Positions 1 to 9,929 of a DNA stretch of 64,000 nucleotides are shown piece by piece (positions within the stretch are counted from its first letter, which is position 1; each line of letters opens with the position of its first letter). The position numbers and the translations under genes are program-made. The stretch covers positions 4,707,538 through 4,771,537 of the forward strand of contig NC_087084.1 of assembly GCF_026151205.1 (NCBI RefSeq), in the 5' to 3' direction. The stretch is from Bolinopsis microptera. Its lineage: Eukaryota > Ctenophora > Tentaculata > Lobata > Bolinopsidae. The notes under the pieces are model-generated. The model had not been told where the DNA came from, did no database searches, and saw nothing but the letters and a program-made list of their open reading frames with translations.

Positions 1-832
1 CCCCAAGTTGTGTGAAGCCGCTTATCAGGATCATCGCCTTCTTATCTTCCTTAAGATACAAATCCACTATACCGCCCTGAAATGGATTATTGATAAGCTT
101 ATCTGAAAACACTAATTAAAATTTGTAATTGTTGGCAGCGAGAAGCATATGCTCTGTTCTCAACAAAGTTGAGGATGAAATATAAATAGGTTAAATAGCC
201 GCTGATAGAATATTTACTGACCTGAACAAAAACATACAATATGCCCATTGCAAGCCCTTGAAGACTCCTCAGAAATGCTATGGTTCCGAAAATAACAGGG
301 GCTCCAGAGTTCGTATCTACTAAAACTTGAACCAGTGCCATCAAAGAGGTGCAGATCAAATTGAAAAGGCTTACACTAAGAAACTTTTTTAAAAGACACG
401 CATTTCTGACGGTTTTTGGTAGAACTTGAAAAACATAAGGGCCGACGGGGGCGGTTATAAGGGCTGCAGAGATAGAAGCAGTACCTGAAAGATATGACAA
501 TGATTTTTATTGTTTATTAGTGAACAAATTTATAATATTATATGATAGGGTTACAATTCAGATTTAAAGAAATGTAATGGTCTCTCCCTTCGTACTGCAG
601 GTTTAGTGTTGTGAAATGTATCTATTTTGGGCCAAACTTGAAAGCTTTGAGTTTGAAAATTGACATGTTTATTGTTTCATTGAATAAATAATCTCACCTA
701 TGATGGTATGGAGGTCAGATTTCTCAAGAAAGTTTAAGTAAAATCCGGAGGGGAATTGTCTGGTCGTATATACCACGTTCATTCCAAGGCAAGCGAAAAT
801 CAATATGGTCATCCGATGACATGTCGTGAGCT
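1..832 (-). CDS. Multi-pass membrane transporter (MFS-like), three internal exons, partial
   Basis: Three exons read right to left: 832-698, 484-222 and 76 to the window edge. Each is bounded by AG/GT sites (acceptors TTTCAG, donors GTGAGAT and GTCAGT), and the phases agree: the 832-698 exon ends with one base that completes a Gly codon in the next, and the 484-222 exon ends in phase 0. The joined peptide has several hydrophobic spans, starting around MTILIFACLGMNVVY, then FNLICTSLMALVQVLV and LQGLAMGILYVFV, and ends with ILISGFTQLG. The LQG-x-GMG-type turn and alternating helices resemble major facilitator carriers. The substrate cannot be read and the family is inferred from pattern only. 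First and last exons lie outside the window or were not found. Confidence 0.6.
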
Positions 833-954
833 CTGAAATGAAAAGTTATAGAAAAAATTAATTATTAGAGTAACTTTGAATTTTTCACACCGAATATTAA
901 TGATGTACAAAATTTACGATATGAAATCATCACTTAAGAACCAAAGCAAGAACA

Positions 955-1160
955 CCTTCACTTCCTATAAGACCTTCCTACATACAAACTACGTATGAAA
1001 ATTTTTCTGTCAACGCTGCAAAATTATGGAACCTATTGCCAAAATCCGTCAACATAATCAAAGATCTTTCCATGTTTCTCGACAAAAATCATGACAATCC
1101 CCCAACAGGAACAAAAGGAAATCGCGGCATTTACGGAATCGCGATTTTTCCCATTATTTG
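955..1160 (+). pseudogene. LINE reverse-transcriptase C-terminal relic
   Basis: The reading TYENFSVNAAKLWNLLPKSV followed by a few more residues matches the usual C-terminal tail of CR1/Jockey-type RT proteins (…F.V.AA.LWN.LP..I). Only about 45 recognisable residues remain, with no upstream RT. The copy lies just 5' of the complete LINE and is a separate, older insertion. Confidence 0.5.
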
Positions 1161-1373
1161 CGACAAATTTTATGTATACTTTAATGTATAGTCTGTTAAA
1201 ATTCGCGGTATCGTGATTTTTGGCCGAAATAAGGTCCCAATGTCAAAGCGATAGAAGAGACTATGACGTGACCGTTTGTATCCTAAGCAACGCATCTACT
1301 TCCTGGGCTACAGTATTGACTTCGCCATTTTCTCCTCCCTCACCGCCATCTTCTCCTCCCTCTTTCCTTCACT

Positions 1374-2756
1374 ATGGATCTGAATTCTGTTACCAATGTT
1401 TTAAACTCGTTTTCATTAAAAGAGCTGAAAGCTCTTAAGGCCAGTGTTGAGAATGTCATGAAACTTAAGAGGGATTCTGTTAAATGCGAGGACTTCTTGG
1501 AGTTGCATTCAGATTTTGTTCAAAACAAGAGTGTTCAACATGGCACGTTGATGTCTGAACTTGAAACACTTATGGCCAAGCAAACTGCTGTGAAAACTGC
1601 CACAAAGTGGCTCACTTCCACTGGAGAAGAATATGTATGGTCTTCCTCAAATGGACACACCACGACTAAGGAGCCAATCGATATTTTAAATTATCCTGGG
1701 ATATCAGAGCTTATGCATGATATCAACTCCAAGTTTGGCTGCAAGCTAAACTCATGCCTAGCAAGCATGTACAAGTCTGGTTCTTGTGCAACTAGGTACC
1801 ACAACGACGACGAGGTGTCTCTCGACCAGTCGCAAGGTATTTATGTAGTTTCATTTGGAGCTGAGAGGACCCTCGACATAATTCCAGAAAATGGGGATAA
1901 GCGATGTAACAGTAAATGCCATATCACCCCAAAGGACTGTAGTTTGTATATTATGAAACCGGGGTGTCAGGAATATTGTCTTCACAAGGTTCGTGCAGAG
2001 AGATCAGCTAAGGAGACTCGGTATAGCTTATCTTTTCGCTGCCAGATACCGAAGACAGATACAAATGTAGTCAGGGAGCAGAATGTCTTCACTACAATTC
2101 CTATGCCGCCCACCACCACCTCAACACCAACCCTCTACTACCGAAATGCTCCAAGAAAACCGAAGAGCAGGAAAACCACTGTCCTGTTTGGTACGTCAAT
2201 GACAAAATTCGTACGGACAAATAAGTTGGGATTCCGGGGAAGGAAAGTAATCAATGTGTCCCAAAGTGGTGCAAAAATTAGAGACATCACTGAAAATATT
2301 CAGCATTTTCATAAAACCCATGCAGCCGCAGAAGCTGACGATATTGAAAAGATTATATTGAGTGTTGGTACAAATGACATAAAACATTCTAAGTATGGGG
2401 TTCAGTTCCTTAGGAAGTATCTTAATGACTTAATTGACACCACTAAGCAGTTATTTCCCGCTGCAATTATAATTATCCAATGTTGTCTTCCTATTAAGTG
2501 TTTATATTCCTACATAGCAAAGAATGTTCTAGATTTTAATAATCTTCTTAAAGACTTATGCCTAAATAATAATTGCGTGTTCTTAGACTGTTTCTCAGCC
2601 TTTTTAACTCGAGACTTTAGATCATGTAATGAACTTCTATACCATGATTGGCTTCATCTCAACATGAGAGGAGTAGGTTTACTGTCCACTTGGCTTAAGT
2701 TTGTTGTAAACGAACACAGTTTTGACAGGGTTGTAAATAATCTTCTGGGAATTTAA
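1374..2756 (+). CDS. LINE ORF1: AlkB-like 2OG-Fe(II) dioxygenase + SGNH/GDSL hydrolase
   Basis: 460 residues from a good ATG. Residues 10-70 are helical and charged. Residues ~125-222 look like an AlkB-family domain: N126..Y133 (N-x-L-x-x-x-Y), the iron site H143-N-D145 inside YHNDDE, distal H204, and R216-YSLSF-R222 like the RxNxTFR 2OG-binding strand. A short Pro/Thr linker follows, then an SGNH esterase at ~268-445: FGTSM (Ser275), Gly299, VGTND (Asn334) and DWLH (Asp425, His428) as the triad acid and base. Block I reads GTS rather than GDS. CR1 ORF1 esterases are established knowledge; the AlkB part is unusual and could repair or demethylate element RNA/DNA (inference). All named catalytic residues are present. 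Confidence 0.82.
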   Translation: MDLNSVTNVLNSFSLKELKALKASVENVMKLKRDSVKCEDFLELHSDFVQNKSVQHGTLMSELETLMAKQTAVKTATKWLTSTGEEYVWSSSNGHTTTKEPIDILNYPGISELMHDINSKFGCKLNSCLASMYKSGSCATRYHNDDEVSLDQSQGIYVVSFGAERTLDIIPENGDKRCNSKCHITPKDCSLYIMKPGCQEYCLHKVRAERSAKETRYSLSFRCQIPKTDTNVVREQNVFTTIPMPPTTTSTPTLYYRNAPRKPKSRKTTVLFGTSMTKFVRTNKLGFRGRKVINVSQSGAKIRDITENIQHFHKTHAAAEADDIEKIILSVGTNDIKHSKYGVQFLRKYLNDLIDTTKQLFPAAIIIIQCCLPIKCLYSYIAKNVLDFNNLLKDLCLNNNCVFLDCFSAFLTRDFRSCNELLYHDWLHLNMRGVGLLSTWLKFVVNEHSFDRVVNNLLGI

Positions 2757-2853
2757 ATCTTTGATCTTTTCTTTCATTTAATATTTTGATTAAGACGTTG
2801 CGCCTAAAATTAAAACTCAAACAAATCTCTGATTTAATCTTTTTCTCAATTTT

Positions 2854-5800
2854 ATGCCTCCTATTTCAGGTACATTCGGTCACTGCCCATTTTCCCATAT
2901 GTTAGACAATGAATCGTTTAGACTTAGAATAGGTCTTTTTGCATGCAAAAGGCCTCGTACACAGTCAAGAAATGCACATATACATATCAACACGTTTATA
3001 CCTAACAAAATTTACACATTTAAGTCTCCATGCACCCCACACATCAACTACAATTATCATAATCATATGTTTCTCTTCTATTCTCTTATCATGACTTACT
3101 TTCTCCCAATTCTTCTCTCCACGACTAGGTCCATGAACACTGTACTCCCCCTAGATTCTAATATTCATTCCTCTCTACTCCTTGACAGCCCACGTTATCT
3201 TATACCATTTCTTGCTTGCTCCCACATCAAACTTTTCTTTGTAATTATCTCCTCATGGTTTATAAGAAATGTTCTTCTCCCTGGTAAGATGAATAGAGCC
3301 AAGTATTCCAGCCGCCTCAGGCGTCTAGTCTCTTTATTCATTCTTTGGGTTTTCTCTCTTAACTTTCTTTTGATAACTCTTGTAAATCCTTCTATGCTTA
3401 ATCCAGGTCCCAACTCCCTATCTGTACTCTACCAAAATGTCCAAGGTCTTATTCCTTTCAGTAACCTAAGCTCCTCCCATCCCCTTCTTGATGGTAATAA
3501 GATTTCCGAACTTCAATCCTTTGCTAACATAGAGCAGCCTGACATAATTGCCCTAAATGAGACTTGGCTCAAAAAATCTATTTCTAGTAACGAAATCTTT
3601 CCTTCTTCTCAATATGAAATCTTCCGCAATGACCGCACGAGAAAGACTCATCCTCAAGATCCTAATAACCCTAAAAAGTTTAGGGAAAATGGAGGTGGTG
3701 TTCTTTTGGCTGTTCGGTCTGATCTCGATGCCACTACAACCCGACTACCAGTTAGCCTAGGTGCAGAAATGCTTGCCGTTAAAATTGCTTTTCCTAACAA
3801 AGAGAGTATTGTAATCTGTACTTGTTATAGAGTAGGAACTCTTGGGTTACCTAATCATGATGTCATAGTTAGTTATATTCGCAAGCTAGTTTCCAAAAAG
3901 AATCCCCCTAAAATCTATGTTATTGGTGATTTTAATCTCCCCCATACAGATTGGCTATCTTCATCCAGTACCGTACCTATTGAGCAATCCTTCATAGATT
4001 CTTTCAGTGATCTTTCTCTCTCCCAGTTGATCACATCACCCACCCATAAAAGTGGTAATACATTAGACATTCTTCTCAGTAATTATGATAACACAATCGA
4101 TAACTTGAATGTCTGTGATCCTCATTCCGTGTGCAAATCTGATCATTTTCCTGTCACTTTTTCAATTAAAAGCTCCTTTTCCCGCAAGAAAACTCCTAAA
4201 CGTAAAATCTATAATTATAAGAAAGCAAACTGGGACATGATTAATCGTGAATTATGCTCGATTAATTGGCAAGTCCTAGAATGCCTAGATCCTGATTCGT
4301 CTTGGAAGTTAGTTAAAGACTGCATTATGAATTTAGTTGATATACATATTCCTAAAGTAACTATTAAATCAGAGTTTCAACCCCCGTGGTTCGATAGTGA
4401 ACTTTTTTCTTCATGCCGTAAAAAAGATAGACTCAGAGCTAAATTTAAAATTTCTGGTTCTATTTCTGATGAGTTAAAGTTTGTTACTAGCCGTAAAGAT
4501 TTTAAGAGGCTTTCATCAGCCAAAATAAGAGACAATCTTTTCAATAGTGATGATCCAGCGCTTATAACTAAGAAGTTTTGGTCACATGTTAAGTATAAAT
4601 CTAACTCCTGCCGTATTCCTAATTGTGTTAGTTATTCTGGACAGCTTCGGTTCAAACCCAAAGCTCAAGCTGAACTTTTCAATTCTTTCTTCTATAACCA
4701 GTTTTCGGATCCTTCACTTTATGACACTGACATCTCCTATGTCAATGATGTTGATTTTGATATTGACTTCGATCATCGGGATGTTCGTAAGCTTCTTTCA
4801 AATATTAATTCAAATAAAGCCCAGGGACCAGATGGCATACACGGTAAAATTCTCAAAAATTGTTCCGTAGGTTTAGCTTACCCTCTAACATGCATTTTTC
4901 GTGGATCTTACAACAGCGGCTACATTCCACAAGAATGGAAACTTGCAAATGTTGTCCCAATATTTAAGAAAGGTAAGAAAAGTGAGGTTTTTTGTGATAG
5001 CCTGGCATTGTCTCTTAACGAAAACATTATCAATCATGTTGTGTATTTTGATTTTGCTAAGGCATTTGATTCTGTAAATCATGATATCCTTCTTCATAAG
5101 CTAAAGACCTTATATAACATTGATGGTACACTTCTCAAATTTCTTACCAATTACCTTCAAGGCCGTTACCAAAGAGTGGTTATTGGTAATGAGATGTCAT
5201 CTACCCTCTCAGTTAATTCTGGTGTCCCCCAGGGCTCTATTCTTGGTCCCTTACTTTTTGTATTGTTTATCAATGATATTCCTTTTGGCCTTTCGGATAA
5301 TACTGATATTGTTTTGTATGCCGATGATACAAAAATCTGGCGTAAAATACATTCATCTTCTGATAATACTAATTTACAAATGGATATAGACTATCTCTCT
5401 GACTGGGCACTAAGAAACAAAATGCGATTCCATCCAGCAAAATGTAAAGTGCTTATTGTTTCAGGAAAACCATCTTTATCTCCTCCATTCGTATATAATC
5501 TTGATGGCTCTCCTCTTGTGTATGTAGAGTTAGAAAAAGATCTTGGAGTCGATGTTACTCCTAAGCTAAGTTGGAATAGTCAGTGCGACAGAATTTATAC
5601 TAAGGCCTGCCAACAACTTGGTATGGTCAGAAGAGATGGCCATATTGTCATTGATCAGAAACGTCGCCGGGCGCTTTACCTCTCCCTGGTTCGTAGCCAA
5701 TTCGAAAATTGTTCCATAATCTGGCGCCCTTGTAATAAATCACTTAGTGATAAATTAGAAAGTCTCCAAAAGAGAGCTATTAAATGGATTCTGTCTGAAG

Positions 5801-6216
5801 AGGGCCGCAGTTATCCACCTGAGCAATATGTCAAAAAGTGCAAGCTTGTCGACATTCTCCCTTTGTCTCAAAAGTTTGACTTGAATGATCTTATTTTTTT
5901 CCACAAAGTTCTTAACAATTTAATTCCTGTATCGCTGCCTCACTATCTCTCTTTATATCAGGGCACTTCTCGACTAAGACGTTGCCACCTCGACAGTCTG
6001 TCTATTGTGTCATCAATTTTACCTAAGTTAAGTCAGAATTCACACACCACATGTACCTCAAATAGCCCACTGGCAAAATCATTTTTCTACAGAACCCATA
6101 TACTGTGGAATGGACTCCCTTTACAGGTAAGACAGATTGTGTCTACTAGTCTTTTCAAAGCTGAGGTCACTAAGCATCTATGGAAATGTTTATTGGATAG
6201 TGAAACAACAGTCTAG
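2854..6216 (+). CDS. LINE ORF2: APE endonuclease + reverse transcriptase, RT internally deleted
   Basis: 1120 residues, starting 97 bases after ORF1. Residues 1-180 have three hydrophobic stretches (~70-90, 115-137, 157-177) ending in LNPGP, a position where related elements carry a 2A-like sequence. APE endonuclease: Asn195, NETW (Glu236), GDFNLPHTDW (358-367), SDH (429-431). RT: VPIFKKG (701-707), FDFAKAFD (732-739), GVPQGSILGPLL (790-801), YADD (822-825), then the usual C-terminal region to LWNGLP. About 60-70 residues normally found between FKKGDKS and VIYFDFAKAFD (YRPISL and the F-x-x-G-x-S block) are missing after residue ~710, without a frame change. The catalytic Asp residues remain, but the enzyme is expected to be dead. 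Confidence 0.88.
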   Translation: MPPISGTFGHCPFSHMLDNESFRLRIGLFACKRPRTQSRNAHIHINTFIPNKIYTFKSPCTPHINYNYHNHMFLFYSLIMTYFLPILLSTTRSMNTVLPLDSNIHSSLLLDSPRYLIPFLACSHIKLFFVIISSWFIRNVLLPGKMNRAKYSSRLRRLVSLFILWVFSLNFLLITLVNPSMLNPGPNSLSVLYQNVQGLIPFSNLSSSHPLLDGNKISELQSFANIEQPDIIALNETWLKKSISSNEIFPSSQYEIFRNDRTRKTHPQDPNNPKKFRENGGGVLLAVRSDLDATTTRLPVSLGAEMLAVKIAFPNKESIVICTCYRVGTLGLPNHDVIVSYIRKLVSKKNPPKIYVIGDFNLPHTDWLSSSSTVPIEQSFIDSFSDLSLSQLITSPTHKSGNTLDILLSNYDNTIDNLNVCDPHSVCKSDHFPVTFSIKSSFSRKKTPKRKIYNYKKANWDMINRELCSINWQVLECLDPDSSWKLVKDCIMNLVDIHIPKVTIKSEFQPPWFDSELFSSCRKKDRLRAKFKISGSISDELKFVTSRKDFKRLSSAKIRDNLFNSDDPALITKKFWSHVKYKSNSCRIPNCVSYSGQLRFKPKAQAELFNSFFYNQFSDPSLYDTDISYVNDVDFDIDFDHRDVRKLLSNINSNKAQGPDGIHGKILKNCSVGLAYPLTCIFRGSYNSGYIPQEWKLANVVPIFKKGKKSEVFCDSLALSLNENIINHVVYFDFAKAFDSVNHDILLHKLKTLYNIDGTLLKFLTNYLQGRYQRVVIGNEMSSTLSVNSGVPQGSILGPLLFVLFINDIPFGLSDNTDIVLYADDTKIWRKIHSSSDNTNLQMDIDYLSDWALRNKMRFHPAKCKVLIVSGKPSLSPPFVYNLDGSPLVYVELEKDLGVDVTPKLSWNSQCDRIYTKACQQLGMVRRDGHIVIDQKRRRALYLSLVRSQFENCSIIWRPCNKSLSDKLESLQKRAIKWILSEEGRSYPPEQYVKKCKLVDILPLSQKFDLNDLIFFHKVLNNLIPVSLPHYLSLYQGTSRLRRCHLDSLSIVSSILPKLSQNSHTTCTSNSPLAKSFFYRTHILWNGLPLQVRQIVSTSLFKAEVTKHLWKCLLDSETTV

Positions 6217-6640
6217 CCTAGTCTCTTTGCTCCCCATATTATTATTATTTTTGTTTTATTAATTTTTTTATCTACCTTCCTATACTTTCAACATCATATC
6301 ACACTTCACCCGCACACCTTCTCACACATTAATGACCATTTCAGACCTGTATCTAATGTATCTGGAATTTGACGTATTGAATTACCAATTTTGACTCTAT
6401 ATCCACAGTTATTCACCATGGATTTGTTTGTTATTAAATAGTTTTTCATAAATTTTTGGATTTAGATTAATTCGATGTAATGGGTCCAAGTTACTGCGGA
6501 CATAGTTCACTATGTGTTTACCGTGTTTGGGTGCCCATCATATTTTACAGATGGGGGCGATATTTTGAACGATTCTATTTTATATTCATCTATTGCTGTA
6601 CTCTGTAAAATTTGAAAAGTATTTAATAAAAAAAAAATCG

Positions 6641-7006
6641 CGAAATCCTTTTGTCCCTGTCCCCCAACGGCAGGCTACACTGCATGCTATCTGCAGCAAC
6701 TCCTTTATACTTATAGACTGGAGCCTCCTAGTCGGGTGGTCTACGTGATATGTACGATGGCCCTGACCTTCTGGCTAAACCTCATCAAAGTATCAAAGTC
6801 AGTTATACTTAACCCTTTACCCTTACCTTCTGAACCTTGTTCAAAATCTGCCGACACTGGTTTGTCTTCATTTTTCCCTTCTGAAGCTTCAGGGGTGTCA
6901 GTTACTGTTAAAGTAGTATTTGCAAATATGAAATATAAAGTTAATTAGTATTAATTATCGAAACTGTAAAAATCGTTAAATTGGTAATTATATCTCGGTT
7001 TTTTTG
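6641..7006. other. Intergenic, possible minus-strand exon only
   Basis: On the minus strand a Glu/Ser-rich reading follows an acceptor-like AACAG near 6905 and runs to a GTAAGG donor near 6825. It is short and matches nothing I recognise, so no gene is called. The rest is AT-rich without visible structure. Confidence 0.2.
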
Positions 7007-7076
7007 TTGACGGATGTTACTCGTCTAAATTTCTTCGAAGTAGCGCGCACCGGGCCAGACCATTAACAATGGTCAA
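7007..7076. mobile_element. TTGAC/GTCAA MITE, 70-bp internally deleted copy
   Basis: Starts TTGACGGATGTTACTCG and ends ACAATGGTCAA, as does the 121-bp copy at 55825-55945. The middle is missing, consistent with deletion between two copies of CGAAGTAGCGCGC. Flanked by TTTTTTTG on both sides (8-bp target duplication). Confidence 0.7.
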
Positions 7077-7429
7077 TTTTTTTGGACAAATTGTTTCCTC
7101 CCTCGATTCAAGCTATAGCGAGGTATTACTGTATTTATTAAACATTTATTATCATTTATGGTACCACTATAACTGAAACTGTTATCGGTTATGCTCTGTA
7201 ATAATTAGTGAACTTTCCATTTTCTCCTTAGAAAACCGTAATCATTTGGAAACCCCCTCCCCTCGGCTGATTACTTAATATGTGAACGACCCCTTATTAA
7301 TCTTATCGCGGTATGAATATGATATTTTGTATATCGGAATATCTAGTTCATAGTTATTGGTCATGGGTTATAATTATATAAATTTAATATTATAAAACCA
7401 ACGACCAAACCAGGCTTAACCAAATAAAT

Positions 7430-7750
7430 TATTGGATCTATGCGATCTTCTCGGTCGACTCAGCCGAATGATAGGAAACTTGATTAAGGATTTAATGAGG
7501 AGGGGTCCGGGTACTTAACGGATGTTACTCGTCTAAATTTCTTCGAAGTAGCACGCGCCGCTTTATTCTCGAAATGTTATAGCTCGAGGCAAGTGCTGCA
7601 TGCTACGAAGTAGCGCCCGCCGGGCTATACTAGTCCATTAACAATGGACAAAAGGGGGTACCTGTTAAAATTTCAAGAAACTTCCTGGGATAACCCTTCA
7701 GTACATTAACTGTAAACATATACTATGTATCAACTATTAGTATTATTATT
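7430..7750. repeat. Dispersed repeat, inverted relative to 41213-41345
   Basis: The blocks 7430-7490 and 7665-7740 match the reverse complement of 41213-41345 (…GGTCGACTCAGCC.AATGATAGGAAAC… and …CAAGAAACTTCCT.GGATA…). Between them lies extra DNA holding the MITE at 7515-7652. Confidence 0.55.
7515..7652. mobile_element. TTGAC/GTCAA MITE, diverged full-length copy
   Basis: Begins TTAACGGATGTTACTCG and ends near AATGGACAA, with the doubled CTACGAAGTAGCGC core of the family. Flanks share GGGTAC, a decayed target duplication. Older than the copy at 55.8 kb. Confidence 0.6.
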
Positions 7751-8044
7751 AGTATTAATATTATTAAATAATACAGAAAGTAAAATAATATTATGCACAA
7801 TTTTGCCCACCATCTTTTTCAAATGTTGCATGCTCAATTTCAGACTCATCGTAGTCCACAACGTTTAAAATAGGATTTGCTGTGACCAAGTATTCGTCCA
7901 AATTGTATTCTTTCATGACACCAATAATATAATATAGCCTATTCTTTGTGAGGTGGCAACAAGTGCAAAGTGGGTGCTAAAATAACTCAGACGAGAAACA
8001 AAATAAAATTGTACTAAAACATACTAATAGTACTACTACTAGTA

Positions 8045-8590
8045 GATAGACGCCTGAGAAGCACACTGCATGCTAAATTATGGCCTGAAGTTTGTTAAAG
8101 ACTATCATGATCATGAATGTGGTAGCAATTGACAAAAAATTCTCCCATGGCAGAGATGTGCAACGTGTTACTTTAAGGCGGCGGCGGTCTGACTACTACA
8201 GTACTAGATATCTAATCCACGGTCTGTGATTTAATAATAATTTCGATGAACTATAGAATGAAAATTGCACTATTACTTATAGTTATAGTAATATTTGACC
8301 AAAACCCATTATCATATCTTAATATCTAGTAAATATACGCTTGAGAAGCGGACTGCATGCTATATAATTACCAATTATGGCCTGCAGTTTGTTAAAGACT
8401 ATCATGTCCATGATCATGAATGGGGTAGCAATTGATAAAAAAATTCTTCCATGGCAGAGATGGGCCGCAACGTGTTACTTTTAGGCGGCGGCGGTCTGAC
8501 TACTTTATATTAGATATCTAAACCACGGTCTGTGATTTAACAATAATTTCGATGAATTATAGAATGAAAATTGTACTATTACTTATGAGT
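8045..8590. repeat. Diverged tandem duplication, two ~245-260-bp units
   Basis: 8045-8290 and 8335-8590 align along their length: GCATGCTA…TTATGGCCTG, GTTTGTTAAAGACTATCATG, GGCGGCGGCGGTCTGACTAC, ACGGTCTGTGATTTAA. Small indels separate them. No coding potential is seen. Confidence 0.75.
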
Positions 8591-8599
8591 ATTGCTGAA

Positions 8600-8830
8600 A
8601 GCACAGTGTAACTTTTTAAGGTTAAATTTAATAATACCTGAGGGGCTGATAAGTCTGAATTCTTGGAAGAACCCGGGATTATTATCCCATATTCATTAGC
8701 ATCACATATTTCGAATACATATTACATAGGGGCTGAGGTCATTCCAAATTTTTGTAGAGGTGTACAAAAAGTTCTGTTGGGAGATATCTAACCTCAGTAA
8801 TGGGACAATCAGACGAAGTTTTTCAAGTTT
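8600..8830 (-). pseudogene. LINE RT C-terminal relic, same family as 56.2 kb
   Basis: The reverse complement matches the better-kept coding tail at 56310-56530 (…LIVPLL.LDISQQNFLYTST.IWNDLSP…) with frame-breaking indels. Only the last ~75 residues of the RT protein are present. Confidence 0.6.
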
Positions 8831-9929
8831 TTTTTTCTTCAAGTTTTCAAGTTTTTTCAACTAAGGATGAGGAAGAAGGGCTGGAAACAGCATGCTGGCC
8901 AGGTGAGAAATACAGCAAAACATGACGCGTAGTCATAGTGGTGAACAATCTAGTCACATCTATAGTTAATTCATGTTAATATGATTAATACTCAATCCTA
9001 GTTATTAAGACTATTTAAACAGTTTCTAAACTGCTGCCAAATCATCTCAATATCAGAGTTTAGAAGCACTTACAGTACCTTGTTCAATTATTCATTTATT
9101 TATTTTATATGACGGCCAATTGCTGAAATGTTTTATTCGAAAGAGAGTTGTGAGATTACACATTTAATTGTTGCAACTGTTTAAAACAAATCATAGTCAT
9201 TGCTAACGTATTAATGTAAAACTTAACTATGTGCTTATTAATTAATACTTCAAAAAGTAATGTAAGTTGTAAAGTAAAATGTATTTAGATTTCTCAGTTA
9301 AAAATAGTACGGTAAGTAATAATTTACACTTTAAAGAAAAATATTCACACTGCACAAAACATTTACTTTTTAAATTTCAAAATAAATCTTTAAATTTCTC
9401 GGTGAATGCCGATTTATAAAAAGGTTCAAAACGATTTAAAGTTATCTCTCAAAAAAATCCAATGCCATTTATTAATCGATTGCATTTCATAAAATGTTAA
9501 AAGGGACACCAGTTCTACTGTTCGGTGAGGTTTACAGTGTTTTCCATCTTCAGTGGTAGGTTAATACTAGTGAAATTGTCCATTAAGATAGCTTGAAATG
9601 TCTGGTTACAGCAGTATCTCACAGTGGCGGAGGTCTGTGTCTTTTCTTGTGATCTGAGGCTCGTTCCTGGATTCTGAAATGGTCGAGTGACAAAAATCTG
9701 GTATCATATATAATAGTCGTTATATATATATTGAATATTGATTGTTATTATTATTAATTATTAACGTTATGTTCTTCCCTAGCCTCTATGATTACGTGTT
9801 AACAGATTGTTTTATTTCTACGCTCACGCTACTACAAAAGAGCGCCTAACCGTCCAATGCTGCCGGAGGACTAGCAGCTGATAATGGTTCTAACCGTGAG
9901 GCTAGAAACACGGCTATAAAGAAGAATTT
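8831..9929. other. Intergenic, no gene seen
   Basis: AT-rich. A T-rich CAAGTTTT run lies near 8820-8860. The stretch 9600-9710 weakly resembles 11780-11930 (…TCTCACAGTG..GGAG.T.TGTGTCTTTT…), a diverged repeat. Nothing else is visible. Confidence 0.3.

Larger units (their letters stand above)
1210..6640 (+). mobile_element. CR1/Jockey-type non-LTR retrotransposon, two ORFs
   Basis: ORF1 (1374-2756) and ORF2 (2854-6216) are followed by an A-T-rich 3' UTR with AATAAA and an A-run near 6630-6638. The 5' boundary is approximate. ORF1 carries an esterase domain, as in CR1-type ORF1s, and ORF2 has APE endonuclease then RT. Both frames are open, so the insertion is fairly recent, but the RT has an internal deletion and this copy should not be able to mobilise itself. 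No clear target-site duplication could be read. Confidence 0.85.

Noticed and set aside
6736-6948. 70-codon plus-strand frame
   Set aside because: No domain; the minus strand has a weak exon-like reading instead, and neither is convincing.
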